From: an uncultured bacterium
GTDB lineage: Bacteria > Omnitrophota > Gorgyraeia > Gorgyraeales > Gorgyraeaceae
Assembly: GCA_913009675.1 (NCBI GenBank)
Contig: CAJVXD010000030.1
Location: forward strand, 1-8,987
Direction: 5' to 3'
Length of the DNA: 8,987 nucleotides
Position 1 is the stretch's first letter. Every line of letters starts with the position of its first letter. This document shows, in pieces, positions 1 through 5,956 of this stretch. The notes below the pieces were generated by a model that was given only the letters and a program-made list of their open reading frames with translations, was not told the DNA's origin and did not search any database. A program made the position numbers and the translations under genes.

Positions 1-254
1 AGGCCCTCTATTACCTCCATAGGGGCACCGTGCGATGATATAATCACGGTGCCTTTTTTTATAGTACATATGTCCTTTATTACCTTGAGGCCTTTCTTTG
101 AAAGGCCGCTTATAACATGAGGATTGTGTATTAAAGGGCCGAACGAATAGATATCGTCCCTACCCCGTGAATCCTTAAGCGTTTTCTCTGCTATAGTTAT
201 GGCGCGTCTTACACCAAAACAAAAACCCGAACGTCCTGATAGTTTAATCCGCAT
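1..254 (-). CDS. ispH: 4-hydroxy-3-methylbut-2-enyl diphosphate reductase (IspH/LytB), N-terminal part
   Basis: IspH is the last enzyme of the MEP isoprenoid pathway. It is a cytoplasmic [4Fe-4S] protein that reduces HMBPP to IPP and DMAPP. Only the first 84 codons are in the window; the C-terminal part lies beyond base 1. Reading from the ATG at 254-252, the protein begins MRIKLSGRSGFCFGVRRAI. Cys12 falls at the position of the first cluster cysteine of the family. GPLIHNP (residues 39-45, His43) and SSHGAP (73-78, His75) match the two conserved diphosphate-binding histidine motifs. The start is chosen because it places Cys12 at the family position. There is no clear Shine-Dalgarno sequence before it. 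The gene lies 29 bases downstream of plsC on the same strand, an arrangement seen in several bacteria. Identification is firm; completeness cannot be judged. Confidence 0.95.
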   Translation of the reverse strand, partial: MRIKLSGRSGFCFGVRRAITIAEKTLKDSRGRDDIYSFGPLIHNPHVISGLSKKGLKVIKDICTIKKGTVIISSHGAPMEVIEG

Positions 255-283
255 CTGATTGAGCCAAAAGTTTAAAACCTAAT

Positions 284-904
284 TTACGCCCTTTCTGAAT
301 CCTCTCTTAGTTGATTAATTGCCCTAATTACCTCTCTAGCAACATGCATATATTGTTCTTTTTTGCTTCCCGGAAATTTCTCATCAAATCTCAATGGCCT
401 TCCAAAATATACCGAGACAGGGTTGAATCTTGGTAAAGCCGAATGTCTGGGCCATGCCTCCATTGAGCCCTTTATGTAACACGGCAATATACTCACTCCT
501 GAGGCAACCTGTAAAAACCCTATACCTGACTTGGGGGATTGGAGCTTCCCATCCTCTGAACGAGTCCCTTCCGGAAAGATAAGAAGTGCATCGCCCTGCG
601 ACAATCTATTTAAAGCCAGCTTAAAGGCATTTATATCTCCTGTCTGGCGCTTTATGGGCGAAACTCTTACCATGTATAATATCTTTGCAAATAGCCTGAA
701 TCTAAATAGCGTATTACGCGCCAGATAATTCAACTTTCGCGGGGCACTGACCCCGACTATCATAGGGTCCAAAAAACTTACATGATTAGGCGCCACAATC
801 ACAGGCCTGTCTTCAGGAAGGAAATTCTCCCTGCCAAATACTTTAATCCTAAAACATATTTTAAAGAGCAAGGATAATATGAATCGCGCAATCGTATAAA
901 ACAT
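284..904 (-). CDS. plsC: 1-acyl-sn-glycerol-3-phosphate acyltransferase (PlsC family)
   Basis: This is a membrane-associated acyltransferase that adds a second acyl chain to lysophosphatidic acid to make phosphatidic acid. The 206-residue protein has the expected order of motifs. A hydrophobic N-terminal segment (about residues 2-20) is likely a membrane anchor. NHVSFLDP (40-47) holds the catalytic H-x4-D pair His41/Asp46. The substrate motif FPEGTRS lies at 110-116. VSILPCYIKGS (137-147) matches the fourth block. Length is at the short end of normal for PlsC, with all four blocks intact, so it appears complete. The gene ends in TAA. It lies between tyrA (71-base repeat-filled spacer) and ispH (29 bases). 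No Shine-Dalgarno is visible, because the repeat array runs to within six bases of the ATG. The exact acyl acceptor cannot be told from sequence; other PlsC-like lysophospholipid acyltransferases share these motifs. Confidence 0.93.
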   Translation of the reverse strand: MFYTIARFILSLLFKICFRIKVFGRENFLPEDRPVIVAPNHVSFLDPMIVGVSAPRKLNYLARNTLFRFRLFAKILYMVRVSPIKRQTGDINAFKLALNRLSQGDALLIFPEGTRSEDGKLQSPKSGIGFLQVASGVSILPCYIKGSMEAWPRHSALPRFNPVSVYFGRPLRFDEKFPGSKKEQYMHVAREVIRAINQLREDSERA

Positions 905-910
905 TTTAAA

Positions 911-971
911 CTATGAGCTACGAGCTAAGAGCTAAGAGCTGAACGTTTAGCTCATAGCTTTTAGCTCATAG
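911..971. repeat. Opposed heptamer tandem arrays filling the tyrA-plsC spacer
   Basis: On the plus strand four consecutive 7-base units read gagctac, gagctaa, gagctaa, gagctga (915-942). They are followed by the opposite orientation tagctca, tagcttt, tagctca (948-968). The outermost ends form a perfect 10-base inverted repeat, ctatgagcta (911-920) with tagctcatag (962-971). The RNA can therefore fold into a long imperfect hairpin. It leaves only a few bases between the stem and the tyrA stop on one side and the plsC ATG on the other. There is no U-run after the stem, so it does not look like a simple intrinsic terminator. Its function is unknown. Confidence 0.85.
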
Positions 972-975
972 TCGC

Positions 976-1815
976 TTAGATAGCATCTCTAACAGCCTTC
1001 GCCCTCTTTAGTAATTTCAAAAGTTCCCGGCTATTATTACCCTTTAATGCTTTCTCTATCTTCAATAATTCCTTTTTAAATACCTTTATGTCCCTGGCTA
1101 TATTGTCTCTGTTCGTAACAAATATATCCCTCCATAACCAAGGACTGCCGGAGGCAATTCTAGTAACGTCCTTAAAACCACCTGCTGCTAAATCCAGCTC
1201 TCTTTTACCACAGGTATTAGAAACAGCGACGGCTGCAGCATGGGGAAGGTGGCTTAACCTTGAAATCACCCTATCATGCCTCTCAGGACTCATGATCTCG
1301 GTCTTCATTCCTAACTTAGTCCAGAATTTTCCTACCTTGGTTAAGGCCCCGGCATTGGTGCGAGGGGTCTTTGTCAAGATGCAATATGCACCTTTAAATA
1401 GGTCCTTGTCACTATAGGTCACGCCTGAGAGTTCAGAACCGGCCAGAGGATGGCCCCCTATAAAATCCACACCATCGGACAAGACCTGCTCAATGTCCCT
1501 GACAATGACATTCTTTGTACTGCCGACATCCGTTATTATCGCTCCTTTTTTAAGATACCGTGATATAGAAGTCAGTATATCTATAATCTTTAAAACCGGC
1601 GCAGCTACTATAATAAAATCTGAATCCCTTACCCCTTTCCTTAAATCCAGGGTGGCGCGGTCAACTACACGAAGGGCCCTTGCACGTCGAATCGTACTGC
1701 GTCTTCGGGAGACCCCAACAATCTCTCCTGCAAGATGCTTCTCTCTTATCGCCAGGCCAAGAGAACCACCGATTAAACCAAGACCGATTATTGTTACGCG
1801 TTTAAATAAGCTCAT
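976..1815 (-). CDS. tyrA: Prephenate/arogenate dehydrogenase (TyrA), monofunctional
   Basis: TyrA oxidatively decarboxylates prephenate to 4-hydroxyphenylpyruvate, or arogenate to tyrosine, in the cytoplasm. The 279-residue protein starts with a Rossmann fold: GLGLIGGSLG at residues 11-20. DVGSTK lies at 96-101. The catalytic block GGHPLAGSE (120-128) holds the conserved His122. SHLPH (188-192) and GGFKDVTRIASGSPWLWRDIF-type residues (about 212-232) belong to the helical dimerisation domain. There is no chorismate mutase or ACT domain, so prephenate must come from elsewhere, most simply from the neighbouring PheA. The end of the second beta strand reads GVSRRRS (34-40), without the acidic residue usual in NAD enzymes, which suggests NADP. 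The start ATG lies inside the last unit of a heptamer array, with no Shine-Dalgarno; an in-frame ATG at 1836 is followed by a stop, which excludes it. The gene ends in TAA. Confidence 0.93.
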   Translation of the reverse strand: MSLFKRVTIIGLGLIGGSLGLAIREKHLAGEIVGVSRRRSTIRRARALRVVDRATLDLRKGVRDSDFIIVAAPVLKIIDILTSISRYLKKGAIITDVGSTKNVIVRDIEQVLSDGVDFIGGHPLAGSELSGVTYSDKDLFKGAYCILTKTPRTNAGALTKVGKFWTKLGMKTEIMSPERHDRVISRLSHLPHAAAVAVSNTCGKRELDLAAGGFKDVTRIASGSPWLWRDIFVTNRDNIARDIKVFKKELLKIEKALKGNNSRELLKLLKRAKAVRDAI

Positions 1816-1902
1816 AGCTTATAGCTCATGGCTCATAGCTCAGGCAGCTCATAGTTAAATTTTATCCCTATGAGCTATCAGCTATGAACTAAGAGCTAAT
1901 TA
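1811..1902. repeat. Opposed heptamer arrays in the aroF-tyrA spacer, including the tyrA start codon
   Basis: Plus-strand units are ctcatag (1811-1817), cttatag, ctcatgg, ctcatag, ctcaggc (to 1845) and ctcatag (1848-1854). After an AT-rich loop come ctatgag (1868-1874), ctatcag, ctatgaa, ctaagag (to 1895) and a degenerate ctaatta. The two halves are inverted relative to each other: agctcatag (1846-1854) pairs perfectly with ctatgagct (1868-1876), and the outer units pair with mismatches. The first unit contains the tyrA ATG (complement of cat at 1813-1815). The last degenerate unit contains the aroF TAA (1900-1902). The word is close to the one in the tyrA-plsC spacer. Confidence 0.85.
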
Positions 1903-2913
1903 TATCTCCCTCCCCACTGCCTTTGCCACTGCCCCCAACCCCTTCATCATCGCATCAAATTTCCCGGGCAATAAAGACTGGACTCCGTCAGAATAAGCCT
2001 CCTCCGGATTTATATGCACCTCCACAATCACCCCGTCAGCACCTGCTGCTATTGCCGCCCGCGACATGGCAGAAACCAAGTCCCATTTTCCCGTGCCATG
2101 GCTGGGGTCCACAATAACAGGGAGGTGGCTTAATTTTTTTATAAGCGGGACTGCATTTAGGTCAAGCGTAAACCTGGTAGCATCCTCAAATGTCCTGATA
2201 CCCCTCTCACAAAGTATACAGTTAAAATTCCCGCTTGAAAGAACATACTCCGCAGACATCAAGAATTCTTTTATAGTAGCTGATATCCCTCTCTTCAGGA
2301 GCACCGGCTTTTTGGAAAGGCCGACCTCCTTCAGGAGATTAAAATTCTGCATGTTCCTTGCACCTACCTGTAATATATCAGTATATCTTTCAACCAATGG
2401 GACATCCCTTGTATCCATAACCTCTGTAACAATCCGAAGGCCTGTCTCCTTCTTCACTGCTGCTAAATGCCTCAAACCCTCCTCTCCCAACCCCTGAAAA
2501 CTATAAGGGGATGTCCTGGGTTTAAATGCGCCTCCTCTTAAGATCGTGGCGCCGGAGTTTTTAACAGCTCTCCCTATGCTCATCAGGGCCTCAAGGTTCT
2601 CTACGGAACAAGGTCCTGCCATAACAACAATCTTTTTGCCGCCGATCCTCACTCCATCTGCATCTACTACACTATTAGCGCCCTTGAATTCCCTTGAAAC
2701 CAGCTTATAGGGTTTAAGGATAGGCATTACCTTCTCAACGCCAGGGTATACCTCCAGGGACTCTATTCGTAAAACATCCTCTTCTCCTATAACACCTATG
2801 ATGGTGCGGTCAACGCCCTGCGACACCATTGGCTTCAGGCCAAGATTATTAACCTTGGTTATTATGTGGTCAATCTGTTCCTTTGTCGCATCAGGCCGCA
2901 GAACTATGATCAT
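1900..2913 (-). CDS. aroF: 3-deoxy-7-phosphoheptulonate (DAHP) synthase, type I-beta with N-terminal regulatory domain
   Basis: This enzyme condenses phosphoenolpyruvate and erythrose 4-phosphate into DAHP, the first step of the shikimate pathway. The 337 residues match the Thermotoga maritima-type enzyme in layout and length. Residues 1-70 are a ferredoxin-like (ACT-like) domain that in that family binds Tyr or Phe for feedback inhibition. The rest is a TIM barrel with AGPCSVE (99-105), [16 protein letters not shown] (126-141), [10 protein letters not shown] (182-191), KPVLLKRG (202-209), CERGIRTFE (235-243) and VDPSHGTGK (268-276). Expected metal ligands are Cys102, His272, Glu298 and Asp309, the same numbers I recall for the Thermotoga enzyme. 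The start is supported by a strong AAGGAG five bases upstream. There is no fused chorismate mutase. Its place between the aminotransferase and tyrA supports a role in Phe/Tyr supply. It ends in TAA. Confidence 0.96.
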   Translation of the reverse strand: MIIVLRPDATKEQIDHIITKVNNLGLKPMVSQGVDRTIIGVIGEEDVLRIESLEVYPGVEKVMPILKPYKLVSREFKGANSVVDADGVRIGGKKIVVMAGPCSVENLEALMSIGRAVKNSGATILRGGAFKPRTSPYSFQGLGEEGLRHLAAVKKETGLRIVTEVMDTRDVPLVERYTDILQVGARNMQNFNLLKEVGLSKKPVLLKRGISATIKEFLMSAEYVLSSGNFNCILCERGIRTFEDATRFTLDLNAVPLIKKLSHLPVIVDPSHGTGKWDLVSAMSRAAIAAGADGVIVEVHINPEEAYSDGVQSLLPGKFDAMMKGLGAVAKAVGREI

Positions 2914-2918
2914 ATAAA

Positions 2919-2924
2919 CTCCTT
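2919..2924 (-). promoter_or_regulatory. Strong ribosome binding site of aroF
   Basis: The minus strand reads AAGGAG followed by a five-base TTTAT spacer and the aroF ATG. This is one of only two clear Shine-Dalgarno sequences in the window. It sits just outside the repeat arm that occupies the rest of the spacer, so the array spares it. Confidence 0.85.
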
Positions 2925-2926
2925 AG

Positions 2927-2980
2927 TAGCCTTTAGCTATCATCTCTCAGTAGCTGAAGGCTGATGGCTGATAACTATTA
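2927..2980. repeat. Heptamer array in the hisC-aroF spacer, word GCTGATR
   Basis: Plus-strand units are gctgaag (2953-2959), gctgatg (2960-2966), gctgata (2967-2973) and a degenerate actatta (2974-2980) that includes the hisC stop codon. Upstream on the plus strand is the opposite orientation, tagcctt (2927-2933) and tagctat (2934-2940), followed by degenerate catctct. gcctttagct (2929-2938) pairs with agctgaaggc (2952-2961) at nine of ten positions. This is the same architecture as the neighbouring spacers, with a different word and shorter arms. Confidence 0.75.
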
Positions 2981-4057
2981 CGCAATTATTTTCTTTAGCT
3001 CTTTAATAAACCGCCTGTTTTCCTTTTCTCTCCCAACTGTAACTCTGATAAATGTATCCATGTCCCATGCCTTCATATTGCGCACAATGATGCCCTTCTT
3101 CAAAAGCCTCTTAGAAAGCTGTTCGGCATCCTCCCCGGCTTCAAACAACACAAAATTAGTAACGCTTGGGATATAGCGCAATCCCAGTTTCTTAAACTCA
3201 CTATATAAAAACCGCCGCCCTTTCTCTGTCATCCTCTTTGTCTTTGATAAAAATCCCCTATCCTTCAGGGCTGCAAGAGCAGCTACCTGTGCCAGTGAAT
3301 TTACGTTGAAGGGGTCCCTGACACATTCCATATATTTAATTATCTCCGGGTTAGAAACGCCGTAACCAACCCTCAAGCCTGCAAGTCCGTAAGACTTAGA
3401 AAAGGTCCTCGTTGTAATTACTCTATTCCTTGAGATATAATCCATGCCGTTCGGATAATCCCTTTCCGCAACAAAGTCAAAATACGCCTCATCTAAAAAA
3501 ACTATGACCGAATCAGGAAGGCCCTTAAGAAATGCCTCCAGTTCATATCTCGTGACATAGGTGCCGTTAGGATTGTCAGGATTTGCAATAAAGACAATCC
3601 TGGTATTTTTGGTTATCGCGGCCTTCATCGCCTTCAGGTCATATTTGAAATACCTGGTGGGTACTTTTTTTATCCTTGCCCCCTGGATCTTAGATGCTAT
3701 CTCATATATCAAAAAGGTAGGCCTGGCTACGACTACTTCGGCACCTTCGTTCACAAAGGCCCGTAATGCCAGAACGATTAATTCGTCTGAACCATTGCCA
3801 AAGACCAACTGCTCCGGCCTAACCTTCAACCTCTTTGATAGGGCCTGCCGCAGGTAAAAACACCCGTCCTCAGGATATCTATTTATACAAGAAAGATTCT
3901 TTTTTATAGCTGCTACCGCCTTTGGGGAGGGACCAAAGGGATTCTCGTTGGATGCCATCTTAATAACATCCCTTAAGCCCAGCGCCCTTTTTACTTCTTC
4001 AATAGGCTTGCCGGGTTTGTATGGTTTTATGTTTAATATAGATTTACGCGGTAACAT
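2978..4057 (-). CDS. hisC: Class I/II PLP aminotransferase, HisC-like (histidinol-phosphate or aromatic aminotransferase)
   Basis: This is a fold-type I pyridoxal-phosphate aminotransferase of 359 residues, normal length for HisC. Visible motifs are SNENPFGPSP (36-45), GNGSDE (87-92, phosphate and ring contacts), NPDNPNGT (159-166), LDEAYFDF (188-195, with Asp189 for the pyridine nitrogen), TFSKSYGLAGLRVGY (218-232, with Lys221 forming the internal aldimine and Arg228 binding phosphate) and a C-terminal FIRVTVG (336-342). The family acts on histidinol phosphate, but several members also transaminate phenylpyruvate and 4-hydroxyphenylpyruvate. Its place between pheA and aroF-tyrA, away from other his genes, favours an aromatic or prephenate role; this is inference. 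The start has no Shine-Dalgarno; a hairpin of repeats ends three bases from the ATG. It ends in TAA. Confidence 0.88.
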   Translation of the reverse strand: MLPRKSILNIKPYKPGKPIEEVKRALGLRDVIKMASNENPFGPSPKAVAAIKKNLSCINRYPEDGCFYLRQALSKRLKVRPEQLVFGNGSDELIVLALRAFVNEGAEVVVARPTFLIYEIASKIQGARIKKVPTRYFKYDLKAMKAAITKNTRIVFIANPDNPNGTYVTRYELEAFLKGLPDSVIVFLDEAYFDFVAERDYPNGMDYISRNRVITTRTFSKSYGLAGLRVGYGVSNPEIIKYMECVRDPFNVNSLAQVAALAALKDRGFLSKTKRMTEKGRRFLYSEFKKLGLRYIPSVTNFVLFEAGEDAEQLSKRLLKKGIIVRNMKAWDMDTFIRVTVGREKENRRFIKELKKIIA

Positions 4058-4060
4058 ATT

Positions 4061-4119
4061 AAGGTTAAGATTAAGGCTAAGGCTGAGGTTAACTTAACCT
4101 TAGCCTAAACCTTAACCTT
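4061..4119. repeat. Opposed hexamer arrays forming a hairpin between pheA stop and hisC start
   Basis: Here the period is six, not seven. Plus-strand units are aaggtt, aagatt, aaggct, aaggct, gaggtt (4061-4090), then the opposite orientation cttaac, cttagc, ctaaac, cttaac (4093-4116). The arms 4061-4082 and 4098-4119 are complementary at about 20 of 22 positions, including a perfect nine-base outer end (aaggttaag with cttaacctt). Only three bases separate the stem from the hisC ATG at 4057 and three from the pheA TAG at 4123. No U-run follows. Confidence 0.87.
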
Positions 4120-4122
4120 TCT

Positions 4123-5184
4123 CTAATTTCCTGTTGGATACGACCCTAATATCTTCAAATAATTACACTGCCTTTTCAATCCCCTCACTGCCTTCTTGAC
4201 ATTCGCATCCTGATAATGACCTAACATATCCAGGAAGAAATAATATTCCCATGCCTTTCTTTTAGAGGGCCTGGATTCTATCTTTGTAAGATTAACCCTG
4301 TTTCTTTTGAAAGGCGTTAACATGTCATGCAACCCCCCGGCCCTGTCCTTTGCGGAAAACATTATAGAGGTCTTATCCTTCCTGGTAGGAGAGGGGGCAT
4401 ACTTCCCTATGACCAAGAAACGAGTCACGTTGTCAGAACTGTCCTGTATGTCCCTTGCGATTATTCTAAGCCTGAATCTCTGTGCTGCCAATACGCTCGC
4501 TATCGCACATGCCTTACTTTCCTTTGAGGCAAGTTGAGAGGCCTTGCTAGTCGTAGAGACCTCTATCAATTCTGCATTACGCAGATGAGAATCCAGCCAC
4601 ACCCTGCACTGGCCAAAGACCTTTGGATTCGAATATATCCTCCTCACGGACTTGATATTGCATTTACCTATAAGATTGAGGGATATCTCCAGGAGTACCT
4701 CAGAACATATCTTCAAATCCGAATTCATAAACATATCGAGCGTGTGACTCACTGCGCCTTCTATAGAATTTTCTACAGGGACCACGCCGTAATCTGACCT
4801 CCCAACCTCCACCTCTCTGAAAACCCCGGTGATACTGTTGCATGAAGAATAACCTACCTGGCTGCCGAATTTTTTTATAGCCGCCTGATGCGTAAATGTT
4901 GCCTCAGGACCAAGATACGCTATCCTTAAACCCTTTTCAAGGGCAAGGGATGAGGACATAATCTCTCTATATATCGCCTTTAGCGCGCTCTCCGTAAGCG
5001 GCCCTTTATTCTTATCCAAAATATTCTTATAAATCTGGGCCTCCCGATTAGGGACATATACACCGCTTCCGCTACGTTTCTTCAGCCTGCCCACCTCCTT
5101 GACTGCTGATGCCCTTTGATTTAAGAGCAAGATGATCTCTCTATCAATGCCATCTATTTTCCTGCGAAGACTGCTTAGCCTCAT
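4123..5184 (-). CDS. pheA: Bifunctional chorismate mutase / prephenate dehydratase (P-protein)
   Basis: This cytoplasmic enzyme converts chorismate to prephenate and then to phenylpyruvate, the phenylalanine precursor. Three domains are seen in its 353 residues. The first is an AroQ-type helical chorismate mutase (about 1-85), with IDGIDREIILLLNQRA, Arg24, Lys35 and REAQIY (47-52). The second is prephenate dehydratase (about 87-262), with AYLGPEATFTHQAA (from 89), VPVENSIEGAV (135-145) and the catalytic Thr254-Arg255-Phe256. The third is an ACT domain (about 271-350), with GGLHDML (283-289) and ESRP (303-306), the phenylalanine-sensing motifs. Feedback inhibition by Phe is therefore expected. 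The start is supported by GGAGG eight bases upstream. This is the only visible chorismate mutase, so it also supplies prephenate to TyrA. The gene ends in TAG and follows scpB after 75 bases. Confidence 0.96.
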   Translation of the reverse strand: MRLSSLRRKIDGIDREIILLLNQRASAVKEVGRLKKRSGSGVYVPNREAQIYKNILDKNKGPLTESALKAIYREIMSSSLALEKGLRIAYLGPEATFTHQAAIKKFGSQVGYSSCNSITGVFREVEVGRSDYGVVPVENSIEGAVSHTLDMFMNSDLKICSEVLLEISLNLIGKCNIKSVRRIYSNPKVFGQCRVWLDSHLRNAELIEVSTTSKASQLASKESKACAIASVLAAQRFRLRIIARDIQDSSDNVTRFLVIGKYAPSPTRKDKTSIMFSAKDRAGGLHDMLTPFKRNRVNLTKIESRPSKRKAWEYYFFLDMLGHYQDANVKKAVRGLKRQCNYLKILGSYPTGN

Positions 5185-5192
5185 CTATTTAC

Positions 5193-5197
5193 CCTCC
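5193..5197 (-). promoter_or_regulatory. Ribosome binding site of pheA
   Basis: The minus strand shows GGAGG eight bases before the pheA ATG. It fixes the start at 5184. With the aroF site it is one of two clear Shine-Dalgarno sequences in the window, marking the first gene of the aromatic block and the DAHP synthase gene. Confidence 0.8.
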
Positions 5198-5202
5198 ATA
5201 TA

Positions 5203-5242
5203 AAATTCCAGATAAATCCCGGATTTCAATTACCGAAATTCC
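5203..5242. repeat. Degenerate AAATTCC repeats in the scpB-pheA spacer
   Basis: Plus-strand copies are aaattcc (5203-5209), aaatccc (5214-5220), aattacc (5228-5234) and aaattcc (5236-5242), with ggattt (5221-5226) forming a small palindrome with aaatcc (5214-5219). Spacing is irregular, so this is the most decayed array. It is the opposite orientation of the GGGAATT-type heptamers at 5289-5316 inside scpB; together they would form the two arms of one element with the scpB stop codon in the loop. Confidence 0.6.
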
Positions 5243-5259
5243 AAACTATTCAGCTCATC

Positions 5260-5925
5260 CTATGTGTTTTGGTCATTAGAATCTACTTGGGATTCGGTGC
5301 CTGGAATCTGGGAATTTAACATACCACTTTGTCTACCTTCACCTGAGTCATCTATCTCCTTATCTTCCTTCCTCAAATGTTCCGGTAGCTCGATATCCTT
5401 CTCCGTAATATTAAACTCTTCCAATTTCGGTAATTCCTTAAGAGAGCTCAGCCCAAAATATTGCAGGAATTCAGAGGTCGTACCGTATAATATGGGCCTC
5501 CCGATTGTCTCCTTCCTGCCCACAATCCTGACAAGATTCTTTTCTATAAGCGTCTTTAAGACCCCATCTACATTTACACCCCTTATACTTTCGATCTCGG
5601 GCTTTGTCACAGGCTGTTTATACGCTATTATTGCCAGTGTCTCAAGGCTGGGCTTGCTAAGCCTATCTGAACCGGATGTCTTATATAATTTCTTGAGCCA
5701 TGGAGACAGGACAGGATCGGTTACTATTTGAAAACCTCCCGCAATCTCCTTTATCCTAAAGGCCCTGCCTGTTCGTTCATACTCCGCTGACAATTCAGAG
5801 ATGATATCCTGTATCTCTGCCCCCCCGGATTCCTCCAGTGCCCCTTTTATCTCATTTATAAATAAGGGCTTATCGCTAACGAAAAGCATTGCCTCGATAA
5901 TATTTTTTGCCTGATCTCTATGCAT
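5260..5925 (-). CDS. scpB: Segregation and condensation protein B (ScpB)
   Basis: ScpB is the winged-helix partner that binds the kleisin ScpA in the SMC-ScpAB complex organising and segregating the chromosome. The 221-residue protein has the usual tandem winged-helix core (about 1-165). LSKPSLETLAIIAYKQPVTK (89-108) and the following EIESIRGV (110-117) are the signature of the second domain, and GRKETIGRPILYGTT (136-150) with SEFLQYFGL (151-159) closes it. Residues 166-190 are charged linker. The last thirty or so residues are polar and not family-like, and residues about 204-213 are encoded by four tandem 7-base repeats. The start has no Shine-Dalgarno. It follows scpA after 31 bases, typical of the pair, and ends in TAG. 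Identification is firm; the natural C-terminus is less certain. Confidence 0.94.
   Translation of the reverse strand: MHRDQAKNIIEAMLFVSDKPLFINEIKGALEESGGAEIQDIISELSAEYERTGRAFRIKEIAGGFQIVTDPVLSPWLKKLYKTSGSDRLSKPSLETLAIIAYKQPVTKPEIESIRGVNVDGVLKTLIEKNLVRIVGRKETIGRPILYGTTSEFLQYFGLSSLKELPKLEEFNITEKDIELPEHLRKEDKEIDDSGEGRQSGMLNSQIPGTESQVDSNDQNT
5289..5316. repeat. Four tandem heptamers inside the scpB 3' end
   Basis: Plus-strand units are gggattc (5289-5295), ggtgcct (5296-5302), ggaatct (5303-5309) and gggaatt (5310-5316). They lie within the scpB reading frame and encode its tail residues N204 to about Q213 (NSQIPGTESQ). The same word, in opposite orientation, occurs in the adjacent spacer at 5203-5242. 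The rest of the ScpB coding sequence shows no such periodicity. Confidence 0.72.
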
Positions 5926-5956
5926 AATAACAATATTATTCGAACAAAGTCGAAAA

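Noticed and set aside
905..975. Intrinsic transcription terminators at the repeat hairpins
   Set aside because: Stems are imperfect, have AT-rich content and are not followed by a U-run on the minus strand in any of the spacers.
2066..2497. Plus-strand open reading frames such as this one opposite aroF
   Set aside because: They lie wholly opposite well-conserved minus-strand genes, resemble no family I know and have no supporting start signals.
5185..5199. Tiny ORF (Met-Glu-Gly-Lys-stop) ending directly before the pheA ATG, as a leader peptide
   Set aside because: It is four codons long, has no Phe codons, and its bases are explained by the pheA Shine-Dalgarno sequence and spacer.
905..5250. 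CRISPR array
   Set aside because: Units are 6-7 bases, directly adjacent and degenerate, with no spacers and no cas genes.
5926..5956. Short palindromes (aataa/ttatt and ttcga/tcgaa) in the scpA-scpB spacer as a regulatory site
   Set aside because: They are only five bases long in an AT-rich 31-base gap and could arise by chance; no heptamer register is visible.
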